Positions 7,263-13,135 of a DNA stretch of 13,421 nt are shown here, in pieces; the first letter of the stretch is position 1; every line of letters begins with the position of its first letter. This DNA comes from Chlamydiota bacterium (GTDB lineage Bacteria; Auribacterota; UBA3054; B51-G9): assembly GCA_030596365.1 (NCBI GenBank), contig JAUVKG010000030.1, forward strand, positions 1 to 13,421, written 5' to 3'. The position numbers and the translations under genes are program-made. A model generated the notes under the pieces. That model was not told the origin of the DNA. It was given only the letters and a program-made list of their open reading frames with translations, and did not search any database.

Positions 7263-7994
7263 TTATTTCTTTGCTACAGCAATCAGTCTGCGGCTTGATT
7301 TCTTGTCGTAAAGTGTCGAATCCCAATCTCCGAAATACTCTACATCGTCAAATCCTGCTTCGCGCAGAAGTTGACGCCAACCTTCAAGCAGGCGAATACG
7401 AATCTTTACTGATGAATGCTGGAAATCCGACGTGTTCGCCGTGTGAATGAAGTCAAAGATGTTCACCGTCTGAACATCGCCCGAGCACTCCATGGTGAAA
7501 AATCTGGTAAAATCCCGATTATTAATGATCGGCGCAAATGATGGGGGATTTCGCATGGATGAATCTGTCTGACCTTGGTCAAACACGAGAATCCCGCCGG
7601 GGCGCAGGACTGATTTCATACTTCGCAGTGACTGCAGGGTTTCCTCATCTTCAAGAGGTTCGTTGATTGAGTTGCTGAGACAAACTACAGCATCGAATTG
7701 CTCGTTATAATTCCCCGGCAGGTCACAGTAATTTGTTTTCCGAAGGTGAATATTGAACGCCCCGATATTCTGCCTGGCTTGAACAAGCATAGAATCAGAT
7801 AAATCAGAGCCGGATACCTCAATACCCATTGAATGGAACATTAACAAGTCCCGACCTGTACCGCAGGCACAGTCGAGAAGTGTTGTGACATTGTGTGTAT
7901 CGAAGAGCTGCCTAAAGAACTCCGGCCGACCGGGATTCTCTTTTTTCATCCAGTCGTAACGTTCAGCCAAACCTTCGTATGGATCTTTGGTCAT
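7263..7994 (-). CDS. Class I SAM-dependent methyltransferase
   Basis: A 243-residue protein starting MTKDPYEGLAERYDWMKK. SAM-binding motif I is LLDCACGTGRD (about residues 39-49), followed by an acidic strand end (VSGSDLSDSML) and FDAVVCLSNSIN, typical of small-molecule methyltransferases of the Methyltransf_11/25 type. The C-terminal EAGFDDVEYFGDWD and R-LIAVAKK are also usual for this fold. The ATG at 7994 is preferred over one at 8054 because the conserved family start lies there, GGAGA precedes it, and it follows the upstream stop (7998-7996) with one base between, implying translational coupling to the acetolactate decarboxylase gene. The substrate cannot be read from sequence. Last gene of the minus-strand block. 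Confidence 0.9.
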   Translation of the reverse strand: MTKDPYEGLAERYDWMKKENPGRPEFFRQLFDTHNVTTLLDCACGTGRDLLMFHSMGIEVSGSDLSDSMLVQARQNIGAFNIHLRKTNYCDLPGNYNEQFDAVVCLSNSINEPLEDEETLQSLRSMKSVLRPGGILVFDQGQTDSSMRNPPSFAPIINNRDFTRFFTMECSGDVQTVNIFDFIHTANTSDFQHSSVKIRIRLLEGWRQLLREAGFDDVEYFGDWDSTLYDKKSSRRLIAVAKK

Positions 7995-7995
7995 A

Positions 7996-8766
7996 TCATT
8001 TCTCCACTGCCTTAAGCTCTTTGCTCCTGTCTTTTGACAAATCAGTTTCAGCAAATTCTTTGGTGTCTATCGGAAGCGTCAGGAAATATTGGCTAAGAAC
8101 GTCTATCTCACATTTGGCCTTTGTAATTTCAAAGCTCAGAATGTGTCCTCCCTGAGTTCGATCACTGCTGATGAAATGTAAATGATATCCGGGAACATTG
8201 ATGCCTTTGACATAGGGTGGACACCTGAAACCGACTATCGTGCCGGAAATGTTTTTCATATTAAACTCAGGCTGATTAGCGGTGACTTCCTTGAGCGGAG
8301 GATAAGGTTTTTGCTGACCGGGAACACTTCGCGTTTTCATAGATTTGAATTGTCCTGTAATCTTGATCGCATAGAAAAGATTCTGATTTGGAGCGTCTTC
8401 ATTGATTAAATTTGAAATAGTTTCATAGTCCAATCCCGCTTTGACGGGAATGACTCTGTCGGTTGTAAACTGACATACCGTTGCAAAAGGCGTTTTGATG
8501 GACATATCCGGTTTATAGACCTTTCCATCTGCTTTTATCTGATACATCTTTCCGTTGAGAATAATCATTTCTCCATCAAGATGATCAAATGTACCAATTC
8601 CGAAATCGCCGTGTTTCAGCAAATCGCGGCATGACATATTACCCTCATATACGCCTGCTAAAAGGGCATCAATTGTTGATGTTTGAAAAACGGTATCTTT
8701 TGCCGGCGTTACACAACCCGAAATCAGAATACACAATCCGACGATAAGACAAAGAACTCTTTTCAT
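7996..8766 (-). CDS. budA: Alpha-acetolactate decarboxylase, lipoprotein form
   Basis: Converts (S)-2-acetolactate to (R)-acetoin, part of the butanediol/acetoin branch of pyruvate metabolism. The 256-residue protein shows the family core FGIGTFDHLDGEMIILNGKMYQI (about residues 55-77), KTPFATVCQF, VGFRCPPYVKG with the conserved Arg181, and GYHLHFISSDRTQGGH with H195, H197 and H208 as the expected zinc ligands. Unusually, it has an N-terminal lipoprotein signal, MKRVLCLIVGLCILISGC, with Cys18 in an LISGC lipobox, so the enzyme should be anchored in the envelope. Exported family members are known (the Bacillus brevis enzyme). AAGGAG precedes the ATG at 8766. It lies 50 bp after aqpZ and is coupled to the methyltransferase gene. 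No acetolactate synthase gene is nearby. Confidence 0.9.
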   Translation of the reverse strand: MKRVLCLIVGLCILISGCVTPAKDTVFQTSTIDALLAGVYEGNMSCRDLLKHGDFGIGTFDHLDGEMIILNGKMYQIKADGKVYKPDMSIKTPFATVCQFTTDRVIPVKAGLDYETISNLINEDAPNQNLFYAIKITGQFKSMKTRSVPGQQKPYPPLKEVTANQPEFNMKNISGTIVGFRCPPYVKGINVPGYHLHFISSDRTQGGHILSFEITKAKCEIDVLSQYFLTLPIDTKEFAETDLSKDRSKELKAVEK

Positions 8767-8816
8767 AGTTTAACTCCTTTTTGGGATAATTTCGACATGT
8801 TTGTACTGTTGCTTTG

Positions 8817-9518
8817 TCAGGCTTTTTTCCCGGTTTCAAACCATCGGTAGACAACCCCTGCCAAAATAGCACCTACGATAGGAGCAAGCCAAAAAAGCCA
8901 TAATTGAGATATTGCCCAACTTCCCTGAAATATTGCAACGCCTGTACTTCTCGCAGGATTAACAGATGCATTAGTAACGGGAATGCTGATGAGGTGAACA
9001 AGAACGAGACCAAGACCAATGGCTATTGGAGCAAAACCTTGTGGCGCGCGTTTATCTGTTGCACCTAAAATGATAATTATAAACATAAATGTCATAACTA
9101 TTTCAGTTACTAATGCGGCAGTCAAACTGTAACCGCCGGGAGAATGTACTCCATAGCCATTCGAAGCGAATCCGGCTGTTACATCAAAACCTGCTTGTCC
9201 ACTGGCAATAACGTACAATACCGCTGCTCCTGCAAGGCCACCTGCTACTTGTACAATGATATAGGGAATAAGTTCAGCAGTTGAAAATCTTCCGCCTGAC
9301 CAAAGACCGATCGAAACAGCCGGGTTAATATGACAGCCGGATATATGTCCAATAGCATACGCCATAGTCAATAAGGTTAACCCGAAAGCCAGTGCCACCC
9401 CCAAAAATCCTATTCCTGTACCTGGAAATGTTGCAGCCAGAACAGCGCTACCGCATCCGCCAAGTACAAGCCAAAATGTACCAATAAATTCTGCGCTTAG
9501 TTTTTTTGTTAATGTCAT
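8817..9518 (-). CDS. aqpZ: Aquaporin Z, water channel
   Basis: A 233-residue inner-membrane protein with six predicted transmembrane helices and two NPA boxes, CHINPAV (N65) and SVNPARS (N187). It closely follows E. coli AqpZ over its whole length (GTFWLVLGGCGSAVLAA, GIGFLGVALAFGLT, FASNGYGVHSPGGYS, GFAPIAIGLGL, HLISIPVTN). Selectivity-filter positions are F45, H175 and R190, as in water-selective AqpZ, but the position equal to E. coli T183 is Ala184. The first NPA is preceded by Cys-His rather than Gly-His. A strong AAGGAGG ribosome-binding site precedes the ATG at 9518. It is followed 50 bp later by budA and preceded 47 bp earlier by the UroD-family gene, all on one strand. Confidence 0.95.
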   Translation of the reverse strand: MTLTKKLSAEFIGTFWLVLGGCGSAVLAATFPGTGIGFLGVALAFGLTLLTMAYAIGHISGCHINPAVSIGLWSGGRFSTAELIPYIIVQVAGGLAGAAVLYVIASGQAGFDVTAGFASNGYGVHSPGGYSLTAALVTEIVMTFMFIIIILGATDKRAPQGFAPIAIGLGLVLVHLISIPVTNASVNPARSTGVAIFQGSWAISQLWLFWLAPIVGAILAGVVYRWFETGKKA

Positions 9519-9565
9519 TTTTTCCTCCTTGTGTTAAATTAATCGAAAATTAGGGTTGATACTAT

Positions 9566-10579
9566 TTATTGACTAAATCCAGTTTGACTCAACGCTTCGT
9601 CAATGAATGCGAGCATGTTCTCAAGGGGTACATCGCTTTCCACAGCATGAGCCGGAGCTAGAATATAGTTTCCGTGTTTACCCAGCTCAATGAGCCTGCG
9701 TGCCTCTGCTCTGACATCCTGCGGGGTTCCATAGGGAAGCGTTTTCTGAGTGGAGAGTCCGCCATGAAAAGACAATCGCCCACGATACTTCGGCACGAGG
9801 GTCCAGACATCCATTACCTCCGGCTGAAACGGATTGAAACAGTTTAATCCAATTCCGATGAGATCATCAAATAACTCATCCACATCTCCACAAGAATGTA
9901 TGGAAACATATTTGCCGGCTTGACGGACAACATCGTACATCCTTTTCAACTCAGGATAAATGAACTCGTGCCAAAGCTTCGGGCCCATCTGAAGTCCATG
10001 CTGTTGTCCCCAATCGTCACCGAAGTGTACGGCATCAATGTCAAACTCGACAGCCTTGCGCACTTGAGCTATATTGTAATCCGCTATGGTGTGCAAAAGT
10101 TCCCTGACGAAGCCGGGATGATCGTAGAAATCCATCATCAGGTTTTCCATCCCACGCATCGTCCATGCCCGTTCATACAGAGAAAACCCAATCTGAAAAA
10201 CACGAAATCGATCGCCATATTTCTCCAGCTGAGAAGGAATATTTGCGAAAAACCGATCTTCCAGCGGATTGGGTAAGCAATAACCATCCAAAGTAGGTTT
10301 TGGGAGTACGGTTTGTTCTACAATACCTATATCTTTGTCGATGCTTCTGTCCCACATAACCCCGAAAACATCTTTCATGCGATTATTCCCGATGTCATCA
10401 AAGAAACCAATAGCATTTCCGAGTCCAAGAAAATGATTGTGCAGAATGGGTTCCAGATCGTCTGTTCCGAAATGCTGCACAAGACGGTCCCGTGCTTCAC
10501 ATGTAAATGAAAACGACCACGGTACATAAGGCGGTTTTTTTCCGTTGAGTGTTGTTTTTATTACTTCGCGTTTTGTCAT
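9566..10579 (-). CDS. Uroporphyrinogen decarboxylase-family methyltransferase
   Basis: From the ATG at 10579 the protein is 337 residues, starting MTKREVIKTTLNGKKPPYVPW, the usual N-terminus of the UroD/MtaA family, which includes corrinoid-dependent methyltransferases as well as heme enzymes. A start at 10660 would overlap the upstream gene by 47 bp and adds unfamiliar residues, so it is not used. The TIM-barrel motifs DAVHFGDDWGQQHGLQMGPKLWHEFIYPELKR and IHSCGDVDELFDDLIGIG are visible; H228 and C230 are the first two zinc-ligand candidates of the His-X-Cys...Cys motif. The third place (APAHAV) has Ala where a Cys may occur. Coupling with the Fe-S gene suggests methyl-group transfer rather than heme synthesis. 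The substrate is unknown, and no corrinoid protein is nearby. Confidence 0.85.
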   Translation of the reverse strand: MTKREVIKTTLNGKKPPYVPWSFSFTCEARDRLVQHFGTDDLEPILHNHFLGLGNAIGFFDDIGNNRMKDVFGVMWDRSIDKDIGIVEQTVLPKPTLDGYCLPNPLEDRFFANIPSQLEKYGDRFRVFQIGFSLYERAWTMRGMENLMMDFYDHPGFVRELLHTIADYNIAQVRKAVEFDIDAVHFGDDWGQQHGLQMGPKLWHEFIYPELKRMYDVVRQAGKYVSIHSCGDVDELFDDLIGIGLNCFNPFQPEVMDVWTLVPKYRGRLSFHGGLSTQKTLPYGTPQDVRAEARRLIELGKHGNYILAPAHAVESDVPLENMLAFIDEALSQTGFSQ

Positions 10580-10613
10580 AATTGTGCCCGTTTGATAGTA
10601 TGGTATTATTATG

Positions 10614-11777
10614 TTATTTGAGCAAATGGGTTTGTCCTGTTCTGATTGCATCGACAACAAATTTTCCGGCCACTTTCAATTTTTCAAACCTGCCTTTCTT
10701 TTTGGCCATGATGATATCCAAAAGTTCTTCCCGCGTTTCCGGTGGCCTTACTTCGGCAGCCTTTTTTACAAGAGAAATGGCTTCTCTATGACAGGTGGAT
10801 ACACAAAGACCACATCCAATACAACGATTCAAATCAACCGCAGCTATCTTACTCTTTTCAGAAATGTGTACCGCATCAACCTGGCAGCGCTTCTCACAAA
10901 CCCCACATCCATCACAGATATTATTATCTACCACAGCGTGGAAATTCGAAACCCAATAATCTAAAGGCTTGGGAAGAACCCGTTGAATGCTTAACATTCC
11001 ACAGCAGCATCCGCAACATGAACAAATTGATTCGGCCATCTCTGTGTTGGTGGGTTGAAGAACCAACCCTTGTTTCTGATTTTGCTCAATTATCGACACA
11101 GCCTCATCTCTGGAAATCTCTCTGCCTATACCGCACAGCAAGGCGGTTTTGGCCATGTTGCCCAAGGCAATACATGTTTCTGTTCGGTCTGTAACCTTAC
11201 AGGGATGACCCTCCAGCGCCTTTCTTTTGCGGCATATGCATTCAGCAACTACAAAAGGCGCTTCAGCCCGCTGTAACAACGCTGTCACTTCATCAAATGT
11301 ACTTACATTAAGTTGCGGGTAAATGCTCTCGCCAATTGGAATGGTCCGCATCTGCGGAAGTTCTGTACTTAAAAAATCAATCCCGAACTTCTTATCTGTT
11401 GTATATTCATTGAAATCATTGATAAACTCAGGAGTAAGCCGATCAAGCTGCATTTCGTACATTCCTACAACAAGTGGTGTATTGCAATAATACTTTTTGC
11501 CATCCTTCATTTTGGATTCAATTCCACCCTTTTTCTGAATACAATCAAACAGTTCCGCCAGTTCCTCCGGTGATTCAATCAGATGCTTAACCTTGTCAAA
11601 CACCGTTTCAAGCGGTTCAAACTTGAAAGTCAAATATGTAGTGATCTCTGCCTCTTGAGGAGTAAAAATATGCTTCAGAATTCGTATCTCAACACCTGAC
11701 CGCGTGGCAGGGAATCCTATTGTCTGATTGTTCAGATGCTTTTGCAATTTGATATAGACTTTATCATCTCTATTCAC
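10614..11777 (-). CDS. 4Fe-4S dicluster ferredoxin-domain protein
   Basis: A 387-residue protein with two 4Fe-4S motifs near the C-terminus: C288xxC291xxC294xxxC298 and C319xxC322xxC325xxxC329. Before them lies a striking Cys cluster, ICSCCGCCCG (C252, C254, C255, C257-C259), and more cysteines at 180, 182, 193 and 202 (CICRKRK...HPC), suggesting an additional metal site. The N-terminal 130 residues look like a winged-helix region (ILKHIFTPQEAEITTYL). Such proteins commonly sit beside UroD-family or corrinoid methyltransferase genes, probably as electron carriers or reductive activators. The start is a GTG at 11777 with AAGGAGAG upstream. It is the first gene of the minus-strand block, and the UroD-family gene starts 34 bp after its stop. 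Confidence 0.85.
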   Translation of the reverse strand: MNRDDKVYIKLQKHLNNQTIGFPATRSGVEIRILKHIFTPQEAEITTYLTFKFEPLETVFDKVKHLIESPEELAELFDCIQKKGGIESKMKDGKKYYCNTPLVVGMYEMQLDRLTPEFINDFNEYTTDKKFGIDFLSTELPQMRTIPIGESIYPQLNVSTFDEVTALLQRAEAPFVVAECICRKRKALEGHPCKVTDRTETCIALGNMAKTALLCGIGREISRDEAVSIIEQNQKQGLVLQPTNTEMAESICSCCGCCCGMLSIQRVLPKPLDYWVSNFHAVVDNNICDGCGVCEKRCQVDAVHISEKSKIAAVDLNRCIGCGLCVSTCHREAISLVKKAAEVRPPETREELLDIIMAKKKGRFEKLKVAGKFVVDAIRTGQTHLLK

Positions 11778-11855
11778 GTCAACTCTCCTTTTAAAAATCT
11801 CCAGTTAAGATAAAGAAATCCTGTTGCGTTCGATTTTGAATAAAGTCTATTAACA

Positions 11856-11928
11856 GACTAACGATTGAACTGAGCAGCGACACAAAAAATAGGTGGTTAA
11901 GCCGTCTGCTCCAGTGATTTTGTTAGGC
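11856..11928 (-). repeat. attC: attC recombination site of the RelE-type cassette (73 bp)
   Basis: Read on the minus strand: R'' box GCCTAAC (11928-11922), 6-nt spacer, L'' ACTGGAGCAG (11915-11906), a variable centre, L' CTGCTCAGT (11877-11869), 6-nt spacer, R' box GTTAGTC (11862-11856). L'' and L' pair except for one extra G in L'', the asymmetry that sets orientation in known attC sites. The R'' box is the exact reverse complement of GTTAGGC at the start of its own cassette (12461-12455). It lacks the CCC-GCATACGC-GGG hairpin found in the two longer sites. It is the last attC of the array seen from the integrase side. Confidence 0.85.
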
Positions 11929-12182
11929 TATTTTATAATTTTATTATATTCATTGTGTGTCCCTATCCAAAACCAAATTAACCCTTCATTTGTATGAATT
12001 GCTATTGCACGGAAGTTAATACCAACACGAACTGACCAATAGTTACCCACTTTTTTTAGATGAAGAGATGGATGTGCAGAATTGTTTTTGAGCAATTCAA
12101 AATTTTTGTCAGCTAACTTGCAAATGTGAGAAGGAAGCAAAGAATAATTATGCCAGAAATCTGGAGTAGTATAATGATTCAC
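11928..12182 (-). CDS. RelE/ParE-like toxin of a type II TA pair
   Basis: An 84-residue protein containing HPSLHLKKVGNYWSVRVGINFRAIAIHTNEGLIWFWIGTHNEYNKII, the usual core of a RelE/ParE-superfamily toxin group in which ...WSVRVG..RA... and WIGTHNEY are conserved. Members are mRNA interferases or gyrase poisons; sequence alone does not decide which. Translation begins at a GTG (12182-12180) that overlaps the antitoxin stop in GTGA, so it is tightly coupled. The stop at 11930-11928 abuts the attC. As part of a cassette it would stabilise the array against loss. Confidence 0.8.
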   Translation of the reverse strand: MNHYTTPDFWHNYSLLPSHICKLADKNFELLKNNSAHPSLHLKKVGNYWSVRVGINFRAIAIHTNEGLIWFWIGTHNEYNKIIK

Positions 12183-12379
12183 AATGCTTTATAATGACCT
12201 GCTTTAAATTGTTGAATCGCGGCTTTTCCAAGAGAATCCAATTTTCCTGATATTACATCCTCTTCAAATTGTTCATCCCATATTTTTGCGTCAAATTCTG
12301 AAAACCATTCTCTGAAAATAGTTAAATCAGTTTTTGAAAGAGTTGTAACAATTGTTTCTATTTTTTTGAGCTTGTTCAT
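12179..12379 (-). CDS. Antitoxin partner of the RelE/ParE-like toxin
   Basis: A 66-residue, acidic protein: MNKLKKIETIVTTLSKTDLTIFREWFSEFDAKIWDEQFEEDVISGKLDSLGKAAIQQFKAGHYKAL. The pattern L...F..WF.EFDA..WD.Q.E.D...GKLD.L...A...F..G is that of a recognised small antitoxin group always found before this toxin. The DNA-binding part would be at the N-terminus and the C-terminal helix probably wraps the toxin. It is upstream of the toxin, as in most relBE-type pairs, with a 4-bp overlap. The ATG lies only 6 bp after the -10 box, so the mRNA is probably leaderless; no Shine-Dalgarno sequence is present. Confidence 0.78.
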   Translation of the reverse strand: MNKLKKIETIVTTLSKTDLTIFREWFSEFDAKIWDEQFEEDVISGKLDSLGKAAIQQFKAGHYKAL

Positions 12380-12385
12380 ATTTAT

Positions 12386-12414
12386 ATTGTATCAAATTTA
12401 CTTTTTTAGGTCAA
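12386..12414 (-). promoter_or_regulatory. Cassette A promoter producing a leaderless mRNA
   Basis: On the minus strand TTGACC (12414-12409), a 17-bp spacer and TACAAT (12391-12386) form a near-consensus promoter. The antitoxin ATG starts at 12379, the expected transcription start itself, so the transcript would begin at or within a base of AUG. It lets the cassette be expressed independently of an integron promoter. Confidence 0.75.
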
Positions 12415-12454
12415 TTGTTCGGTTTGCAATTGCTTTTTTGTGATTTTCTATATC

Positions 12455-12549
12455 GCCTAACGCCTGAACTGAGTAGCGGCGCAAAAAATAGGTACACAAG
12501 CCGCCGCGACCCGCGTATGCTGGGTTCTGCTCCAGTGATTTTGTTAGTT
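12455..12549 (-). repeat. attC: attC recombination site of the hicBA cassette (95 bp)
   Basis: Read on the minus strand: R'' AACTAAC (12549-12543), 6-nt spacer, L'' ACTGGAGCAG (12536-12527), a centre that can form two further hairpins, L' CTACTCAGT (12476-12468), 6-nt spacer, R' GTTAGGC (12461-12455). L'' has one extra G relative to L'. The centre contains ACCC...GGGT around GCGTATGC (12509-12525) and a GCGGC/GCCGC stem. Between the R boxes it differs from the 13041-13135 site at about eight of 81 bases, so the sites are members of one family, as in large chromosomal integrons. R'' is the exact reverse complement of GTTAGTT at the start of its cassette (13047-13041). Confidence 0.88.
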
Positions 12550-12553
12550 TTTT

Positions 12554-12775
12554 CTATTGATTATAAGCAAATAGAAACTCTTCAGTATCAAGTCCGGCTT
12601 GGCGGATTGCACTTTTCAAAGTTCCAATTGCAAGACTTTTATGAAGGGGAATTACGCAGCCTTTTGAACCTTTTCGTAAAACTACATGGCTTCCACGTTG
12701 GCGCACAACGGAAAAACCTAATTTTTCAAAAGTTTTAATTGCTTTTTTGCCGGAGATTTTTGGAAGCTCAGGCAT
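12554..12775 (-). CDS. hicA: HicA mRNA interferase toxin
   Basis: A 73-residue protein of the HicA/YcfA family, which has a double-stranded-RNA-binding-like fold and cleaves mRNA. Characteristic segments are SGKKAIKTFEKLGFSVVRQRGSHVVLRK, with the catalytic His30 in GSH, and the IPLHKSLAIGTLKSAIRQAGL tail. It overlaps hicB by 8 bp (12768-12775) and follows it, the reverse of the usual hicA-hicB order though known elsewhere. The ATG at 12775 is supported by an AGG within hicB. Gene and family features look intact, so the toxin is probably active unless neutralised by HicB. Confidence 0.92.
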   Translation of the reverse strand: MPELPKISGKKAIKTFEKLGFSVVRQRGSHVVLRKGSKGCVIPLHKSLAIGTLKSAIRQAGLDTEEFLFAYNQ

Positions 12776-12971
12776 AAGCCGGAACCTCGAAAGTTGTCAA
12801 CAGAGGGTGCGAAAAAGTTTTTTGTGGAAATTCTTCTAAATATAATTCCGTTGCTTCTTTCAAGTTTGCAACAGCTTCTTCTATACTAACTCCTTGGCTC
12901 GCTGTCCCAACTTCCGGACACTCGGCGACATACCATTCATCTTCTTTGTGAACTATAGCAGAATATAACAT
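12768..12971 (-). CDS. hicB: HicB-type antitoxin
   Basis: A 67-residue protein: MLYSAIVHKEDEWYVAECPEVGTASQGVSIEEAVANLKEATELYLEE. This is the partial RNase H-like HicB fold, which binds and masks HicA; the conserved pattern W-VA-CPE-G--S-G-S-EEA--NL-EA-ELYLE is complete. The C-terminal DNA-binding domain present in many longer HicB proteins is absent, so autoregulation by DNA binding is uncertain. AAAGGA precedes the ATG. A near-consensus promoter lies at 13003-13031, inside the cassette. Confidence 0.9.
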   Translation of the reverse strand: MLYSAIVHKEDEWYVAECPEVGTASQGVSIEEAVANLKEATELYLEEFPQKTFSHPLLTTFEVPAYA

Positions 12972-13002
12972 AATTTTTCCTTTTGTTACTATTTTTAAAT
13001 AT

Positions 13003-13031
13003 ATTATACTAAAATTCCATTACTTTGTCTA
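13003..13031 (-). promoter_or_regulatory. Cassette B promoter of hicBA
   Basis: On the minus strand TAGACA (13031-13026), a 17-bp spacer and a perfect TATAAT (13008-13003) match sigma70-type promoters at 11 of 12 positions. The -35 box starts 15 bp inside the cassette, so the promoter travels with it. The expected leader is about 25-30 nt and holds AAAGGA before hicB. Confidence 0.78.
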
Positions 13032-13040
13032 TATTATTAA

Positions 13041-13135
13041 AACTAACGATTGAACTGAGCAGCGGCGCAAAAATCTGGTACACAAGCCGCCGCGACCCGC
13101 GTATGCTGGGTTCTGCTCCTGTGATCTTGTTATTT
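13041..13135 (-). repeat. attC: attC recombination site of the gene-less cassette (95 bp)
   Basis: Read on the minus strand: R'' AAATAAC (13135-13129), L'' ACAGGAGCAG (13122-13113), a centre almost identical to that of the 12455-12549 site, L' CTGCTCAGT (13062-13054) and R' GTTAGTT (13047-13041), with 6-nt spacers. The same ACCC/GGGT hairpin around GCGTATGC (13099-13106) is present. R'' AAATAAC departs from the RYYYAAC consensus but exactly complements GTTATTT, found on the minus strand at 13414-13408, the inferred start of its cassette. Confidence 0.82.

Larger units (their letters stand above)
11862..12460 (-). mobile_element. Integron gene cassette A: RelE/ParE-type toxin-antitoxin
   Basis: A 599-bp cassette from the recombination point at 12460 to that at 11862. 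It begins (minus strand) with TTAGGC, carries a promoter, the antitoxin and toxin genes, and ends with its attC. The toxin stop TAG overlaps the attC R'' box by one base, the compact arrangement typical of integron cassettes. Boundaries are deduced from G^TT cleavage inside the R boxes. Confidence 0.8.
12461..13046 (-). mobile_element. Integron gene cassette B: hicBA toxin-antitoxin
   Basis: A 586-bp cassette from 13046 to 12461. Reading on the minus strand it starts TTAGTTTT, then has a promoter, hicB, hicA and its attC. The hicA stop lies 4 bp before the attC R'' box. Complementarity between cassette start and R'' extends to 9 bases (AAAACTAAC on the plus strand at 13039-13047, GTTAGTTTT at 12543-12551). 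Confidence 0.82.

Noticed and set aside
9566..10660. Uroporphyrinogen decarboxylase hemE
   Set aside because: The fold is the same, but the HSCG motif, the N-terminus and the Fe-S neighbour fit the methyltransferase branch better; no other heme genes are near.
10742..11194. Plus-strand 150-residue open frame
   Set aside because: It is antisense to the Cys-rich ferredoxin-domain gene, whose motifs are unmistakable.
11856..13135. CRISPR array
   Set aside because: The repeats are 73-95 bp, spaced about 500-600 bp apart, with genes between them; not CRISPR spacing.
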